Counted from the stretch's first letter, positions 6,721-15,394 are shown. The stretch: 36,548 nt of DNA from Oscillibacter sp. (GCA_022795445.1 JAAWGR010000025.1:1-36548), one strand, 5' to 3'. Notes: a model not told the origin generated them from the sequence alone. Made by a program: numbers and translations.

Positions 6721-7737
6721 TCAGGGGTTTGCCCGGACAAAGGCGTCGATGTCGTCCATAGATGTGGTATCCGTCAGCAGACGGCCCAGGCTGGACCACA
6801 AAGCGGCGCCCCGGTTGCTGTTGGTGTAGACGCACAGCGCGTCTTTGGTTTCCCAGTCTAACAGGGAAAGGGATTTGAAGCCTCCATTATCTCCCCAGTG
6901 CCAAAGGATGCTCGGTTCCTTCACCGACAGCCCCCAGCCCAGCCCCCATGGAATCTCCGGCGTAGCCTGGTTTTGCGGCGTGTGCTGCGCTTGGAAGGTC
7001 TCCGGACGCAGCCCGCCATGTTCCTGAAGCATATACTGCTGGAACTTCGCCATCTCAAAGGCGTTGGCATAGAGCGACCACGCTGCGTTTGGCTCCGGAG
7101 CTTCGTCCTTGTCGGAGCGCTCGTCCCGAATCTTGACGACGCTGCCATCCTCCCCAAAGCCATGAGAGAACGCCGCGCCGATCTCCGGCGTCCAATCCAC
7201 GGCGCAGCCGTTCATTCCCAGGGGATGGAAAAAGTATTCCCGTAAAAGGGATTCCAAGCCCTTGCCGGTGACCTGCTCCACCATGTGCTGCAAGAGGAAA
7301 TAACCCTCGCCGGAATAGCAGAACTGGCTGCCGGGGTCAAAGTGTATTTTAATTGGCTTTGCCTGCCAGTTCGGCATTCCACAGGCGTGGCAGAGGCAAT
7401 GCCGAGGGGTGATCAACGCAAAGCGGGGATCGTCCGACCACGGTTCTGCTTTCAGAACGTCCATGATAGGACGGTCTAAGCCCACCTTTCCCTCGTCCAC
7501 CAGCCGCAGGACCAGCGTTCCAAACAGCGTCTTCGTCAGGGAGGCTGACTCAAACATGGTGTCTTCCGTCATGGGACTTCCAGCAGCGTCCTTCACGCCG
7601 AAAGCAGCGGCATAATGTATTTCACCCTTGTGCAGCAGCGCCAGTGTAACGCCTGGAATGCCCACGCGCTCCATTTCAGCCCGCACCAGCGGAGCAATTG
7701 CTTCTGGATTCTGCAAAAATTCGCTTCGGATTTGCAT
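6721..7737 (-). CDS. serine hydrolase of the beta-lactamase / class C fold
   Basis: A 338-residue penicillin-binding-protein-fold hydrolase. The nucleophile motif is Ser66-Leu-Thr-Lys69 (ESASLTKT). The second motif is Tyr141-Ser-Gly (FCYSGEGYF) instead of the Tyr-x-Asn of true AmpC enzymes, and the third is His280-Trp-Gly. The Y-S-G variant is common in esterase or peptidase members (EstB/DD-peptidase-like). There is no signal peptide, so it should act in the cytoplasm and is unlikely to be a periplasmic-type beta-lactamase. AAAGGAG lies 10 bases before the ATG. It has the same orientation as the peptide catabolism operon but lies after that operon's terminator-like hairpin, so it is likely a separate unit. 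Confidence 0.85.
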   Translation of the reverse strand: MQIRSEFLQNPEAIAPLVRAEMERVGIPGVTLALLHKGEIHYAAAFGVKDAAGSPMTEDTMFESASLTKTLFGTLVLRLVDEGKVGLDRPIMDVLKAEPWSDDPRFALITPRHCLCHACGMPNWQAKPIKIHFDPGSQFCYSGEGYFLLQHMVEQVTGKGLESLLREYFFHPLGMNGCAVDWTPEIGAAFSHGFGEDGSVVKIRDERSDKDEAPEPNAAWSLYANAFEMAKFQQYMLQEHGGLRPETFQAQHTPQNQATPEIPWGLGWGLSVKEPSILWHWGDNGGFKSLSLLDWETKDALCVYTNSNRGAALWSSLGRLLTDTTSMDDIDAFVRANP

Positions 7738-7783
7738 GATGGTTCATCTCCTTTAACATTCAGACGGATTACCAGCTAGGGAA

Positions 7784-7809
7784 GACGCCCCTCCGGATGG
7801 AGGGGCATC
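7784..7809 (-). terminator. terminator-like hairpin after the YfcC gene
   Basis: An 11-bp stem (GATGCCCCTCC with GGAGGGGCGTC, one G-T pair) around ATCC, 37 bases beyond the YfcC stop codon on the minus strand. The following tract (TTCCC) is only weakly T-rich. Confidence 0.5.
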
Positions 7810-7845
7810 TTTCAGGTTTTCCTGCAAATACTTGCGGTGCAGCGG

Positions 7846-9267
7846 TTACATTCCAATCATCACAGCGCCGCCGACTAGGACCATTTGGGCAGCCAGCTCG
7901 ATGAAGAACAGAGGCAGGAACCACTTGACCCATTTTTCGTAGGGAATGTCAGACGTACCGCAGACGATCACGATCTGGCTGGTGGGCCACAGCAGGTTGG
8001 ACAGGCCGTCGCCGAACTGGAACGCCAAGCAGGCCACATCGCGGCTGACGCCCAGTGCGTCGGACAGCGGAGCCATAATGGGCATGGTAACCGCCGCCTG
8101 GCCGGTTGCGGAAGAAATGGGCAGATTGATCACGGTCTGAGCGATCAGGATCATTTGAGCGGAGAGGGCGGAAGGCGCCTGCTTCAGCAGTTCAGCCAGG
8201 GCATGGATGACCGTGTCGGTGATCACAGCATCATTCATAACCACCAGGATGGCGCGGGAGATGCCAGCAATCAGGGCGCCCCAGGCGATGCCCTTAACGC
8301 CTTCCATAAATTCATCGACGAACTGGTCGCCGCTCCACCGGCAAATCAGCGCCGCGACGACGGCCATCATGATAAACAGGCCGCACAGTTGGGTGTTGCC
8401 CCATCCGTACATCATCAAGCCGACCATCAGGATAATCAAAGTAACCAGCAAATCCAGCAGGATTAGGATATCCTTGAGGGTCAGCTTGTACTCGTCCAAG
8501 GAACCCTCGCCGAAGGAGTGGATGCAGGGACGGCCATACACGGCAGACTTGGTGGGGTCCTTGCGGATTTTGAAGCCATAGCGCAGCAGATAGACAATCG
8601 CGATACCTACCAGCACCACGAAGCTCAGCCAGCGGTATCCCTGGTTGGAATACATAGCAACCTCGGAGATGCCTTGGGAGATGGCCACGTTGTAAGGGTT
8701 CAAGGTGCCGCAGGTGAAGCCGATGTACTCGCCCAGGGCCAGAATGGCAAAGCCAAACATGGCGTCGTAGCCCAGGGCGACGCCCAGTCCCACAATCAAT
8801 GGGTAGAATCCATACAATTCGCTCAACATGCCGAACACAGAGCCGCACAGGGCGAAAGCGATCATCAAGACCACCGCCAAGGCGACCGCTTTATTGCCCA
8901 GCTTTTTCATAATTACGCCGATTCCCGCATGGAAAGCCCCGGTTCTTACCATAATGCGGAAGCTGGAGCAGCAGATCATGATCATGAAGATCGTGCTGGC
9001 CGACTCCACCGTACCAGTGTACAGCGCACGGAACACACCGAACACACCAGTGGGGGAAGTGGTTGCCTTGTCAACATAGTGGAACGAGCCGTCCACAGCC
9101 AGGTTGCGCATTGTTCCATTGACTTCTACCTGTACATAGTCATACTCTCCAGGCGGGACAATCCAGCTCAGGATCGCCACAAACACGACCATGATGAAAA
9201 CCACGATCCAGGTATTGGGCATCTTAAAGCCCTTTTTTGCCAGTTTTGGGGTTTCCTTGTTTGACAT
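7846..9267 (-). CDS. YfcC-family membrane carrier (C4-dicarboxylate / basic amino acid type)
   Basis: A 473-residue polytopic protein of the YfcC/DcuC-like anaerobic carrier superfamily. It has a basic N-terminus (KLAKKGFKMP), a first span ending in WIVPPGEYDY, which is typical of YfcC and ArcD-like carriers, then about 11-12 spans and a conserved NLPISSATGQAAVTMPIMAP re-entrant-like motif near residues 370-390. Relatives move dicarboxylates, arginine/ornithine or peptides; the substrate here is not evident. AGAGGAG lies 7 bases before the ATG. It is the last gene of the sigma-54 operon, 79 bases after iadA, and is the natural candidate for importing the dipeptide or acyl-amino-acid substrate or exporting an amine product. 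Confidence 0.85.
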   Translation of the reverse strand: MSNKETPKLAKKGFKMPNTWIVVFIMVVFVAILSWIVPPGEYDYVQVEVNGTMRNLAVDGSFHYVDKATTSPTGVFGVFRALYTGTVESASTIFMIMICCSSFRIMVRTGAFHAGIGVIMKKLGNKAVALAVVLMIAFALCGSVFGMLSELYGFYPLIVGLGVALGYDAMFGFAILALGEYIGFTCGTLNPYNVAISQGISEVAMYSNQGYRWLSFVVLVGIAIVYLLRYGFKIRKDPTKSAVYGRPCIHSFGEGSLDEYKLTLKDILILLDLLVTLIILMVGLMMYGWGNTQLCGLFIMMAVVAALICRWSGDQFVDEFMEGVKGIAWGALIAGISRAILVVMNDAVITDTVIHALAELLKQAPSALSAQMILIAQTVINLPISSATGQAAVTMPIMAPLSDALGVSRDVACLAFQFGDGLSNLLWPTSQIVIVCGTSDIPYEKWVKWFLPLFFIELAAQMVLVGGAVMIGM

Positions 9268-9346
9268 TTGAATGCTCCTCTCTCATTATCATATTTATAA
9301 AACGCCAGCCCGGTACTGACCTTTTATACAAGGAAGATTTTACGCC

Positions 9347-10483
9347 CTAGAACTCAAAATTCGCGTGTACCTGCATCTCCTTTTCCCAGAGCATGCATTT
9401 GCCCATCGCAAATACAGAATCTACGTTGAGATCCCCGTCCAGCAGAACGATATCGGCATCGGAGCCGTCCGCGAGACAACCCTTTGCAGGATAGAGCCGC
9501 AGAGCCTTGGCGACGTTTTCCGTCACGGGGGCCAAGGCCTTCTCCAAAGGACAGCCCTGCATCTGCACCATAGCGCGGACGGTGTTGTGCAGCGCAGCAA
9601 TGCTGGCAGCGCTGATCCCTACCATCTCTTTTTTCTCGTTCCAGACCGGCAGACTGCCATTGCTGTCTGTGCTGATAGTGACCATCCCGTCAGGGGCCTC
9701 ATCAATCGCCTGGACCAGCAGGGCGGTGCGGTTGCGCATATCCTCCGGATCACAGGTGAAGTCGATGTACCCGCCCAGCCGGGCGAAACGGATGGCAGCG
9801 TCATATTTTGCCGCCAGATGGGTGGGGCGGAAGTTCCAGATCGGAATTTCCGTCTCTGCCACGATGTCAAAAAGCAGATCCAGCTGGGCCTTTCCGCTGC
9901 CGGTGTGGAGGTGGACGATACCGGGCTTGCCGGAAAGCATCCCCGCAACACGGGCGTCGGAAGCCAGCTTGATGAGGGATTCCTTCGTCATGTTGCTGGA
10001 GCGGTGGTCCGAGATGGCGATTTTTACGCCGATGATCTCATCCACGAATACGATGTCGTCCATCACGCTCCCGGTAAGCGTTGGGGAAGGATAATTGTAG
10101 TTGCCGGTAAGGCAGTAGGCCGTGAGGCCAAATTCCCGCAGGGCCTTCGTTTTGGCCACAAGGTTTCCGACACTGCGGGTGGTGCCGTCGGTGCCCAGCA
10201 GACCCACCAAGGTGGTAACGCCCGCTTTTACCGGCTCGCTGAATTTCAGCGGCGGGACCTGGGTGATAAAACTTCCCTCACCCCCTCCGCCTACAATGTG
10301 GACATGCTGGTCGATGTAGCCGGGAATGGCGGTCATGCCGCCGCCGTCCAGGATTCGCAGGCCGTCATATGTACAGGCAATCTGGTCCGCAATACGCTCG
10401 ATCTTTTGGTTCGCAATCAGAATCTCGCTGGGTTTCCATGCTCCATCGCGGTAAACTTTTACGTTTTTCAACAGCTGGATCAT
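9347..10483 (-). CDS. iadA: isoaspartyl dipeptidase (beta-aspartyl peptidase)
   Basis: Zinc amidohydrolase that cleaves beta-Asp-X dipeptides formed from damaged proteins. The 378-residue protein carries all expected metal ligands of the E. coli enzyme at a constant offset: His60-x-His62 (DQHVH), Lys154 as the likely carboxylated bridging lysine (GVKIAISDHRS), His193 (HLHTGSG), His222 (PTHL) and catalytic Asp273 (STDSNG). GGGGEG after the HxH motif is typical of IadA. GGAGG sits 12 bases before the ATG, a longer than usual gap. It is third in the sigma-54 operon, 27 bases after the D-aminoacylase gene. Confidence 0.92.
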   Translation of the reverse strand: MIQLLKNVKVYRDGAWKPSEILIANQKIERIADQIACTYDGLRILDGGGMTAIPGYIDQHVHIVGGGGEGSFITQVPPLKFSEPVKAGVTTLVGLLGTDGTTRSVGNLVAKTKALREFGLTAYCLTGNYNYPSPTLTGSVMDDIVFVDEIIGVKIAISDHRSSNMTKESLIKLASDARVAGMLSGKPGIVHLHTGSGKAQLDLLFDIVAETEIPIWNFRPTHLAAKYDAAIRFARLGGYIDFTCDPEDMRNRTALLVQAIDEAPDGMVTISTDSNGSLPVWNEKKEMVGISAASIAALHNTVRAMVQMQGCPLEKALAPVTENVAKALRLYPAKGCLADGSDADIVLLDGDLNVDSVFAMGKCMLWEKEMQVHANFEF

Positions 10484-10510
10484 AGGAAAGATACGCCTCC
10501 TCTCACCTGT

Positions 10511-11863
10511 TTATTTCCGCAGGCTGCGGCCCAAACGGTCGTTAACCGTTTTGCCATGGTCAACCGCGATCTGTCCATTCAACAGAACATAATTGATTCC
10601 CTCCGGCGGGAGGTTGGGCTGCTCAAAGGTCGCCTTGTCCTGAAGCTTGTTTAGGTCGAAGATTACCACATCGGCGTCCGCGCCAGGGCGGAGGGTTCCT
10701 TTGTTGCTTAAACCCAGCTTCCGGGCGGGCATGGCCGTCATTTTGGCGATGGCGGCGTCCAGGCTCAGGCGGCCGGTTTTGACGTAATTGCACAGGAAGC
10801 GGGGGAAGGTTCCCGCTGCCCGGGGATGGCCCTGGCCGTTGCTCATAAGGCCGTCGCTGGCAAGCATAATGCTCGGGTGCAGGAGGGCCATGTCAACGTC
10901 CTTCGGTTTCATCACATGGCAGACGGTAATGGTGCGGGGGGCTTCTGCGCGAAGCTCCCGGAACATCGCCTCTGTGCAGCGCTGGCCCTTATATTTGCCG
11001 TCGCAGATCTCAATCACAGAGTAATCCGTGTGATAACGCTCCAGAAATCCATCGTCGTAAGTGGTTTCACCGATCCGGGTGCTGAAGGCATAGTAGGGGT
11101 AGCAGTCGCCGGTGAGTTCCATACCGTTGGCACGGCAGCGGTCCATCATTTCCAGCAGTCGCTCCATTTGCCCGAAGCCGCCCATACTGCCCACGTGGGA
11201 GTTCTGCACCGGCACATCCAAGGCCCGGCCGATGTCAAACAGCTCGTTCACAGCGCGGAAGATAAACTCAGCGTCGTCCCGGACATGGGCGGCAACAAAC
11301 TTACCGGCTTTCTTACAGCCCCGGGCCGTTTCCACCATCTCCTCCATAGAAACGCCTGGAACGTAACGGATGCCGAAGGAAACGCCGACGCAGCCCGCTT
11401 CCAAAGCCTCCTGGGTCATTGCCGCGATTTTTTTCAGCTCATCCGGCTGGATGGCGGTATACTTGTCCCCATGGCCCGCCGCTTCCCGGAAGGAGGTGTG
11501 TCCGGCCAGCAAACCCATGTGAATGGCGCCGCCGTCCCGGTCCATGAGGTCGAGATACTTGACGGGGGACACGGTGTTGATGCCGCAGTTGCCGCCGATA
11601 GCCGTCGTGACGCCCATGCGGAGCATTGAGAGGGTGATATCGGGGATAAGGCGGTCATTTTCCGCATCATAGGGGTCCTCGTGCATATGGATGTCCAAAA
11701 AACCGGGGCAGACGTACTTGCCGGCGGCATCCAGGACCACATCAGCCTCTGGCTCTTCCGCGGTGAACGCCAGGACTTTCCCGTCTGCGATGAGAAGGTT
11801 GTTTTTGGAGTGGATATGGTTTGCGGGGTCGACGATGGTGCCGTTTTTGATCAGCGTTTTCAT
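10511..11863 (-). CDS. D-aminoacylase / N-acyl-D-amino-acid deacylase family amidohydrolase
   Basis: Hydrolyses N-acyl-D-amino acids to free D-amino acid and a carboxylate in characterised relatives. The 450-residue protein has His59-x-His61-x-Asp63 (DIHMHED), Cys93 in GGNCGIN (the unusual cysteine metal ligand of D-aminoacylases), SFGIRYVPG, AHVRDDAE, NSHVGS and LASDGLM, in the family's order. The usual histidine-lysine pair after ISH is replaced by His-Val, which could alter specificity; dihydroorotase-like or D-glutamyl/D-hydantoin substrates are possible. I chose ATG at 11863 (AGGTG 6-7 bases upstream). An in-frame GTG at 11872 preceded by AAAGGA is an alternative. It lies 12 bases after the LysA-type gene, so coupled translation is likely. 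Confidence 0.85.
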   Translation of the reverse strand: MKTLIKNGTIVDPANHIHSKNNLLIADGKVLAFTAEEPEADVVLDAAGKYVCPGFLDIHMHEDPYDAENDRLIPDITLSMLRMGVTTAIGGNCGINTVSPVKYLDLMDRDGGAIHMGLLAGHTSFREAAGHGDKYTAIQPDELKKIAAMTQEALEAGCVGVSFGIRYVPGVSMEEMVETARGCKKAGKFVAAHVRDDAEFIFRAVNELFDIGRALDVPVQNSHVGSMGGFGQMERLLEMMDRCRANGMELTGDCYPYYAFSTRIGETTYDDGFLERYHTDYSVIEICDGKYKGQRCTEAMFRELRAEAPRTITVCHVMKPKDVDMALLHPSIMLASDGLMSNGQGHPRAAGTFPRFLCNYVKTGRLSLDAAIAKMTAMPARKLGLSNKGTLRPGADADVVIFDLNKLQDKATFEQPNLPPEGINYVLLNGQIAVDHGKTVNDRLGRSLRK

Positions 11864-11875
11864 ACCCTTCACCTG

Positions 11876-13171
11876 TTATCCTTTCAACGATTCCGGAACC
11901 AGCTGGCAAGCAATCACATCCTGATAGCTTTGCCGCCGGACCATCAATTCCTCCTGCCCGTCCTTGACCAGGACCACTGCTGGGATGGGGATGCCGTTGT
12001 AATTGCTGGCCATCGTGTAGCCGTAAGCGCCGGTAGAGAAGACTGCCAGACAGTCCCCTCGCTCCACTTTAGGCAGCTGTGCGTCGCGGATGATAACGTC
12101 GCCGCTTTCACAGCACTTGCCGCATATGGTCACGGTTTCTTCAGCAGGCATATCCGCCTTATTCGCAAGTGTGCTGCGGTAAACTGCCTGATACAGTGCT
12201 GGGCGGATGTTGTCCGTCATGCCGCCGTCCACTGAGGCATACTTGCGCACATCTTTGATTTCCTTGATGGAGCCGATGGTATACAGTGTAATGGCAGCGT
12301 CGCCCGCGATGCTCCGGCCTGGTTCCACCACCAACGCCGGACGGGGGACACCCATCTCATCAAAGCAGGCCGCGACCCGTTCCATCATGGGTGCAAGATA
12401 TTCACGGTAAGGCATTCGCTCCTCGTTGGTGTAGGTGATGCCGAAGCCGCCGCCCAGATTCAGCTCCCGGGTATCGACGCCATAACGGGCTTTCACCTGC
12501 CGTACCAGATCCAGGACGATTTCTATCGCCTGGATATATGGGGAAATTTCAAAGAGCTGGGAACCAAGGTGGAAGTGAAAGCCCAGGAAGTCCACATAAG
12601 GAGAGCGGATGGCGGCTTCCACGGCCGGGTAGATCACGTCCTCATCCAGCGGGAAACCGAATTTGGAATCTTTTTTGCCGGTGATAATATAGTCATGACT
12701 ATCAGCCTTTACGCCGGGGGTGACACGGTAGAGGACTTTCATACGCTTACCTTTGACCTTGCAGATGGCTTCAATGTCCTCCAGCTCGTGCGCGCCGTCG
12801 ACAATGATCCGGCCCACGCCGCTCTCCACGGCCAATTCCAGTTCGCTGATGAGCTTGTTGTTGCCGTTGAACTCGATCCGTTCCGCTGGAAAGCCTGCCG
12901 CCAAGGCGGTGTTCAGTTCGCCGCCGGACACCACGTCCAGGCACATCCCCGCGTTTGCCACCAGACGGGCCATGCCCAGGCAAAAGAAGGATTTTGCGGC
13001 ATAAGCCACCCGTGCGCCAGGCCAGCCGTCGATGAAATCCCGCCGCAGCTCGGCAAACCGCTCCTCGATAGCGGTCTGCGAATAGACGTATAGGGGCGTT
13101 CCGTATTTTTGTGCCAGCTGGGTAGTGTCGCAGCCGTCAAAAAAGAGCGTCCCATTCCTGGTTTCGATCAT
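11876..13171 (-). CDS. lysA: diaminopimelate-decarboxylase-type PLP enzyme (LysA family)
   Basis: Fold-type III decarboxylase; classical LysA removes the carboxyl group at the D-centre of meso-diaminopimelate to give lysine. The 431-residue protein has the PLP lysine Lys60 (AYAAKSF), GFHFHLGSQ, a glycine-rich phosphate loop NLGGGFGI, EPGRSI, the inter-subunit GKCCESGD motif and GAYGYTMASNYN. All are canonical, so by sequence alone it is a normal DapDC. Start at 13171: AGAGGA is 6 bases ahead; an in-frame TTG two codons upstream is too close to the ribosome site. It is the first gene after the sigma-54 promoter, in a peptide/D-amino-acid catabolic operon and not beside dap genes, which makes a degradative role or altered substrate plausible. 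Confidence 0.87.
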   Translation of the reverse strand: MIETRNGTLFFDGCDTTQLAQKYGTPLYVYSQTAIEERFAELRRDFIDGWPGARVAYAAKSFFCLGMARLVANAGMCLDVVSGGELNTALAAGFPAERIEFNGNNKLISELELAVESGVGRIIVDGAHELEDIEAICKVKGKRMKVLYRVTPGVKADSHDYIITGKKDSKFGFPLDEDVIYPAVEAAIRSPYVDFLGFHFHLGSQLFEISPYIQAIEIVLDLVRQVKARYGVDTRELNLGGGFGITYTNEERMPYREYLAPMMERVAACFDEMGVPRPALVVEPGRSIAGDAAITLYTIGSIKEIKDVRKYASVDGGMTDNIRPALYQAVYRSTLANKADMPAEETVTICGKCCESGDVIIRDAQLPKVERGDCLAVFSTGAYGYTMASNYNGIPIPAVVLVKDGQEELMVRRQSYQDVIACQLVPESLKG

Positions 13172-13225
13172 ATCCAATCCTCTCCCGTTCTTCTTAATAG
13201 GTTATACGAATGATTCCCATTTTTC

Positions 13226-13272
13226 AAGGCATATCATGCTTTTTTACAAGGCGTTTCATGCTTTTTTGTACA
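13226..13272 (-). repeat. two tandem 22-bp repeats in the leader of the sigma-54 operon
   Basis: On the plus strand AAGGC-N5-CATGCTTTTTTAC (13226-13247) is followed at once by AAGGC-N4-TCATGCTTTTTTGTAC (13248-13271). The period is 22 bp, about two helical turns. A weaker third unit (ATTCCCATTTTTC) adjoins on the left. They lie between the predicted start site and the lysA start codon, so they could bind a regulator or act in the mRNA leader. Confidence 0.55.
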
Positions 13273-13285
13273 GAATTTCTAGGAA

Positions 13286-13301
13286 AGCACATCCTGTGCC
13301 A
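13286..13301 (-). promoter_or_regulatory. sigma-54 (-24/-12) promoter of the lysA-D-aminoacylase-iadA-yfcC operon
   Basis: The minus strand reads TGGCACAGGATGTGCT. Against the consensus TGGCACG-N4-TTGCW, the TGGCAC block, the TGC block and the 10-base spacing between the invariant GG and GC all match. The mismatches are A for G after TGGCAC and G for T at the first -12 position. Transcription would start near 13275, about 100 bases before the lysA ATG. The adjacent upstream gene encodes a GAFTGA-type sigma-54 activator, which independently predicts such a site. Confidence 0.78.
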
Positions 13302-13338
13302 ATTTGTCAAAAATCCGCAAACCCGTTGCGCCGCATAG

Positions 13339-13371
13339 AAAAACGCAAGCACATACAAAGTTGTGCTTGCG
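13339..13371 (-). terminator. intrinsic terminator of the sigma-54 activator gene
   Basis: CGCAAGCACA and TGTGCTTGCG form a 10-bp perfect stem around 8 bases, with TTTTTC at the 3' foot on the minus strand, 10 bases after the activator's stop codon. Its arms repeat the GCAA/TTGC theme of two other palindromes nearby, so it may also be a protein-binding site. Confidence 0.88.
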
Positions 13372-13381
13372 AAATCTTCCA

Positions 13382-15322
13382 TCATTCTGGACGGAATCCC
13401 CTTTCGCTTTCCAAAATTTTGGAATCGCCTGGGCCGCTGGACATTTTATAGTTTCCGTCCTCGATTTGATAATATTGCAACCGGGCGTAGAAGCTGGATT
13501 TTTTCATCTCCAGCATTTCCATAGCGCGCCGCTTATCCCCCTCCGCCAACATCAATGCCCGGCGAAGAGCCTGCTCCTCGGCGTATTCCAACTGCGCTTT
13601 CATGCTGCCTCCAGGAACCTGACGGCCTTGGATACTCCAAAGCGGGCTGCCGGGATGGGACAGTTCAATGTCTTCCTCGCCGATGATGCTGGTCTCGCTC
13701 ACCGCCACGGCCCGCTCCACTACATTCCGCAGTTCCCGGATGTTGCCGGGCCAGTCGTACCGCAGTAACTTTTCCACCGCTGCGCCGGATAATTTTTTCG
13801 GCGCCGTGCCGTATTGGCTGCAAATGTCTTCCGTGAGGCTGCGGCTGAGGAGATACAAGTCGGATATCCGCTCCCGCAGGGGCGGGATATGGAGGTGGAA
13901 AACGTGGATACGGTAATATAAATCCTCCCGGAAGTGCCCCTTCTGGACGGCTTTCCAAAGGTCCTGGTTTGTAGCGGAGAGGATGCGCACGTCCACGTCT
14001 GTGGGTTTGGTGGCCCCTACCCGGTAAAACCGCTTGTTTTGGATGGCGTAGAGCAGCTTCACTTGGGTGCTCATAGGAATTTCGCCGATTTCGTCCAGGA
14101 AGATGGTGCCGCCGTTGGCCTGCTCAAAGTAACCGGGTTTTCCGCCGGGCAGCGCGCCAGTGAATGCGCCGCCGGTGTAGCCAAACAGCTCGCTTTCAAA
14201 GAGGTCCCGCGGAATGGAGCCGCAGTTGACCTCGACAAACGGCCCGCCGGGACGGCAGAGGCGGTGGATTTCCTGGGCCAGCTGGGACTTGCCTGTCCCG
14301 CTCTCGCCGGTAATGATAATGTTGCTTTGGGACTGCGCTGCTTTAAAGGCCAGATATTTGACCCGCTGGATGGCTGGAGAACTGCCGGAGAAGTTCGGGA
14401 AGGCCGTAATAGGCACACGGGTAGTCCGGCTCTCCAGGGCCAGATTGGCACGCTCGATTTTGGTGATCAGGTCGTTGCGCTGCTGGAGCAGCTGATGCAT
14501 TTCGGACAAATCCGTAAATTTAAGGACAGCTCCCTGCACCTGCCCGCTTTCCAGCACTGGAAGGATGGAGCAGGATACCAGCCGCTGGTTGATATATAGG
14601 TCTTCATCCAGGGTGATGCCGCTTTCTCCGGTGAGGAGGCGGTCCATGCGCCGGGTGAGTTCACAAGGCTCAAAAACCTCGAAGAAGTCCCGCCCAATGA
14701 TACTGAACTCCGTGGTGCCTAGATTTTTGGATTGAAAAGCAGCTCCTTCCAGCAGGGGGCGCAGGGCTTCCCGCCGGGTACTGTATCCCTTTTCCTGGTA
14801 AAATTTTACCTCTCTGCTCTGGCCGTCCACCACCACAAGATGGGCAACGGAATGAAGGTAGCGGAGGTAATATTCTGTCCCGTCCACAGAGACGGTAAGC
14901 CGCTTTTCACAGCGGTCCATGGTCAACACCACATCCAACCCGGCAATGGAGCCGGACAGGCTGAGCGTATAGGGAGCAGCGTTCCGGCCGCAGCGGCGGT
15001 ATAATGCCTTGCCTCCGCCGGCGCGGTAAAACCCGGCGGCAAGCACCACATCTCCTAGCCGCAGTTCCGGGTCTTTTACCCCTATGCACTCCAATATGTC
15101 CGGGGTCATGCCGCCATCGTCGTCGCCCAGCATATTATCAACGATCAGCACCACATCCCCAGGCTGGATCGACCCGGCGGGATGGGAACGGCCGCCCTTG
15201 AGGACAATACCGGTGATTTCCTTCGCTTTGCGGTTGAAGTGGGTAACAAGTCCCCCCGCGTTGACGCAAACAACGCCTTCATCCACAATATCCAGTACAA
15301 CGCCGCTCAATCGGTCATCCAT
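13382..15322 (-). CDS. sigma-54-dependent transcriptional activator (PAS, AAA+, Fis-type HTH)
   Basis: Enhancer-binding protein of 646 residues. A sensory N-terminal half (residues 1-300) contains PAS-like segments (VVLDIVDEGVVCVNAGG near 8-24 and a second around 195-275), suggesting a small-molecule signal. The AAA+ domain has Walker A GESGTGKS (339-346), the sigma-54 contact loop GAFTGA (385-390), Walker B IFLDE (407-411) and the downstream RYDWPGNIREL motif. A C-terminal helix-turn-helix spans about 575-620. There is no receiver domain, so control is probably by ligand. Start at 15322: AAGGA is 9 bases ahead, and the longer in-frame opening begins inside the gene's own -35 box. It sits directly upstream of, and in line with, the sigma-54 promoter at 13286-13301. 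Confidence 0.93.
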   Translation of the reverse strand: MDDRLSGVVLDIVDEGVVCVNAGGLVTHFNRKAKEITGIVLKGGRSHPAGSIQPGDVVLIVDNMLGDDDGGMTPDILECIGVKDPELRLGDVVLAAGFYRAGGGKALYRRCGRNAAPYTLSLSGSIAGLDVVLTMDRCEKRLTVSVDGTEYYLRYLHSVAHLVVVDGQSREVKFYQEKGYSTRREALRPLLEGAAFQSKNLGTTEFSIIGRDFFEVFEPCELTRRMDRLLTGESGITLDEDLYINQRLVSCSILPVLESGQVQGAVLKFTDLSEMHQLLQQRNDLITKIERANLALESRTTRVPITAFPNFSGSSPAIQRVKYLAFKAAQSQSNIIITGESGTGKSQLAQEIHRLCRPGGPFVEVNCGSIPRDLFESELFGYTGGAFTGALPGGKPGYFEQANGGTIFLDEIGEIPMSTQVKLLYAIQNKRFYRVGATKPTDVDVRILSATNQDLWKAVQKGHFREDLYYRIHVFHLHIPPLRERISDLYLLSRSLTEDICSQYGTAPKKLSGAAVEKLLRYDWPGNIRELRNVVERAVAVSETSIIGEEDIELSHPGSPLWSIQGRQVPGGSMKAQLEYAEEQALRRALMLAEGDKRRAMEMLEMKKSSFYARLQYYQIEDGNYKMSSGPGDSKILESERGFRPE

Positions 15323-15365
15323 ATATTTCCATCCTTTTTTCGCCGCAAGGTTTCCATTTTTTATT

Positions 15366-15394
15366 AGGATATCACAACCTTTGCCGCTTTGCAA
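15366..15394 (-). promoter_or_regulatory. sigma-A promoter of the sigma-54 activator gene
   Basis: Minus strand TTGCAA (15389-15394), 17 bases, TATCCT (15366-15371). The predicted start lies near 15359, about 37 bases before the chosen ATG, and this rules out the longer coding frame. Confidence 0.65.

Noticed and set aside
15323..15394. Longer N-terminus for the sigma-54 activator (start at 15394)
   Set aside because: That start codon lies inside the gene's -35 box; the ATG at 15322 has its own ribosome site.
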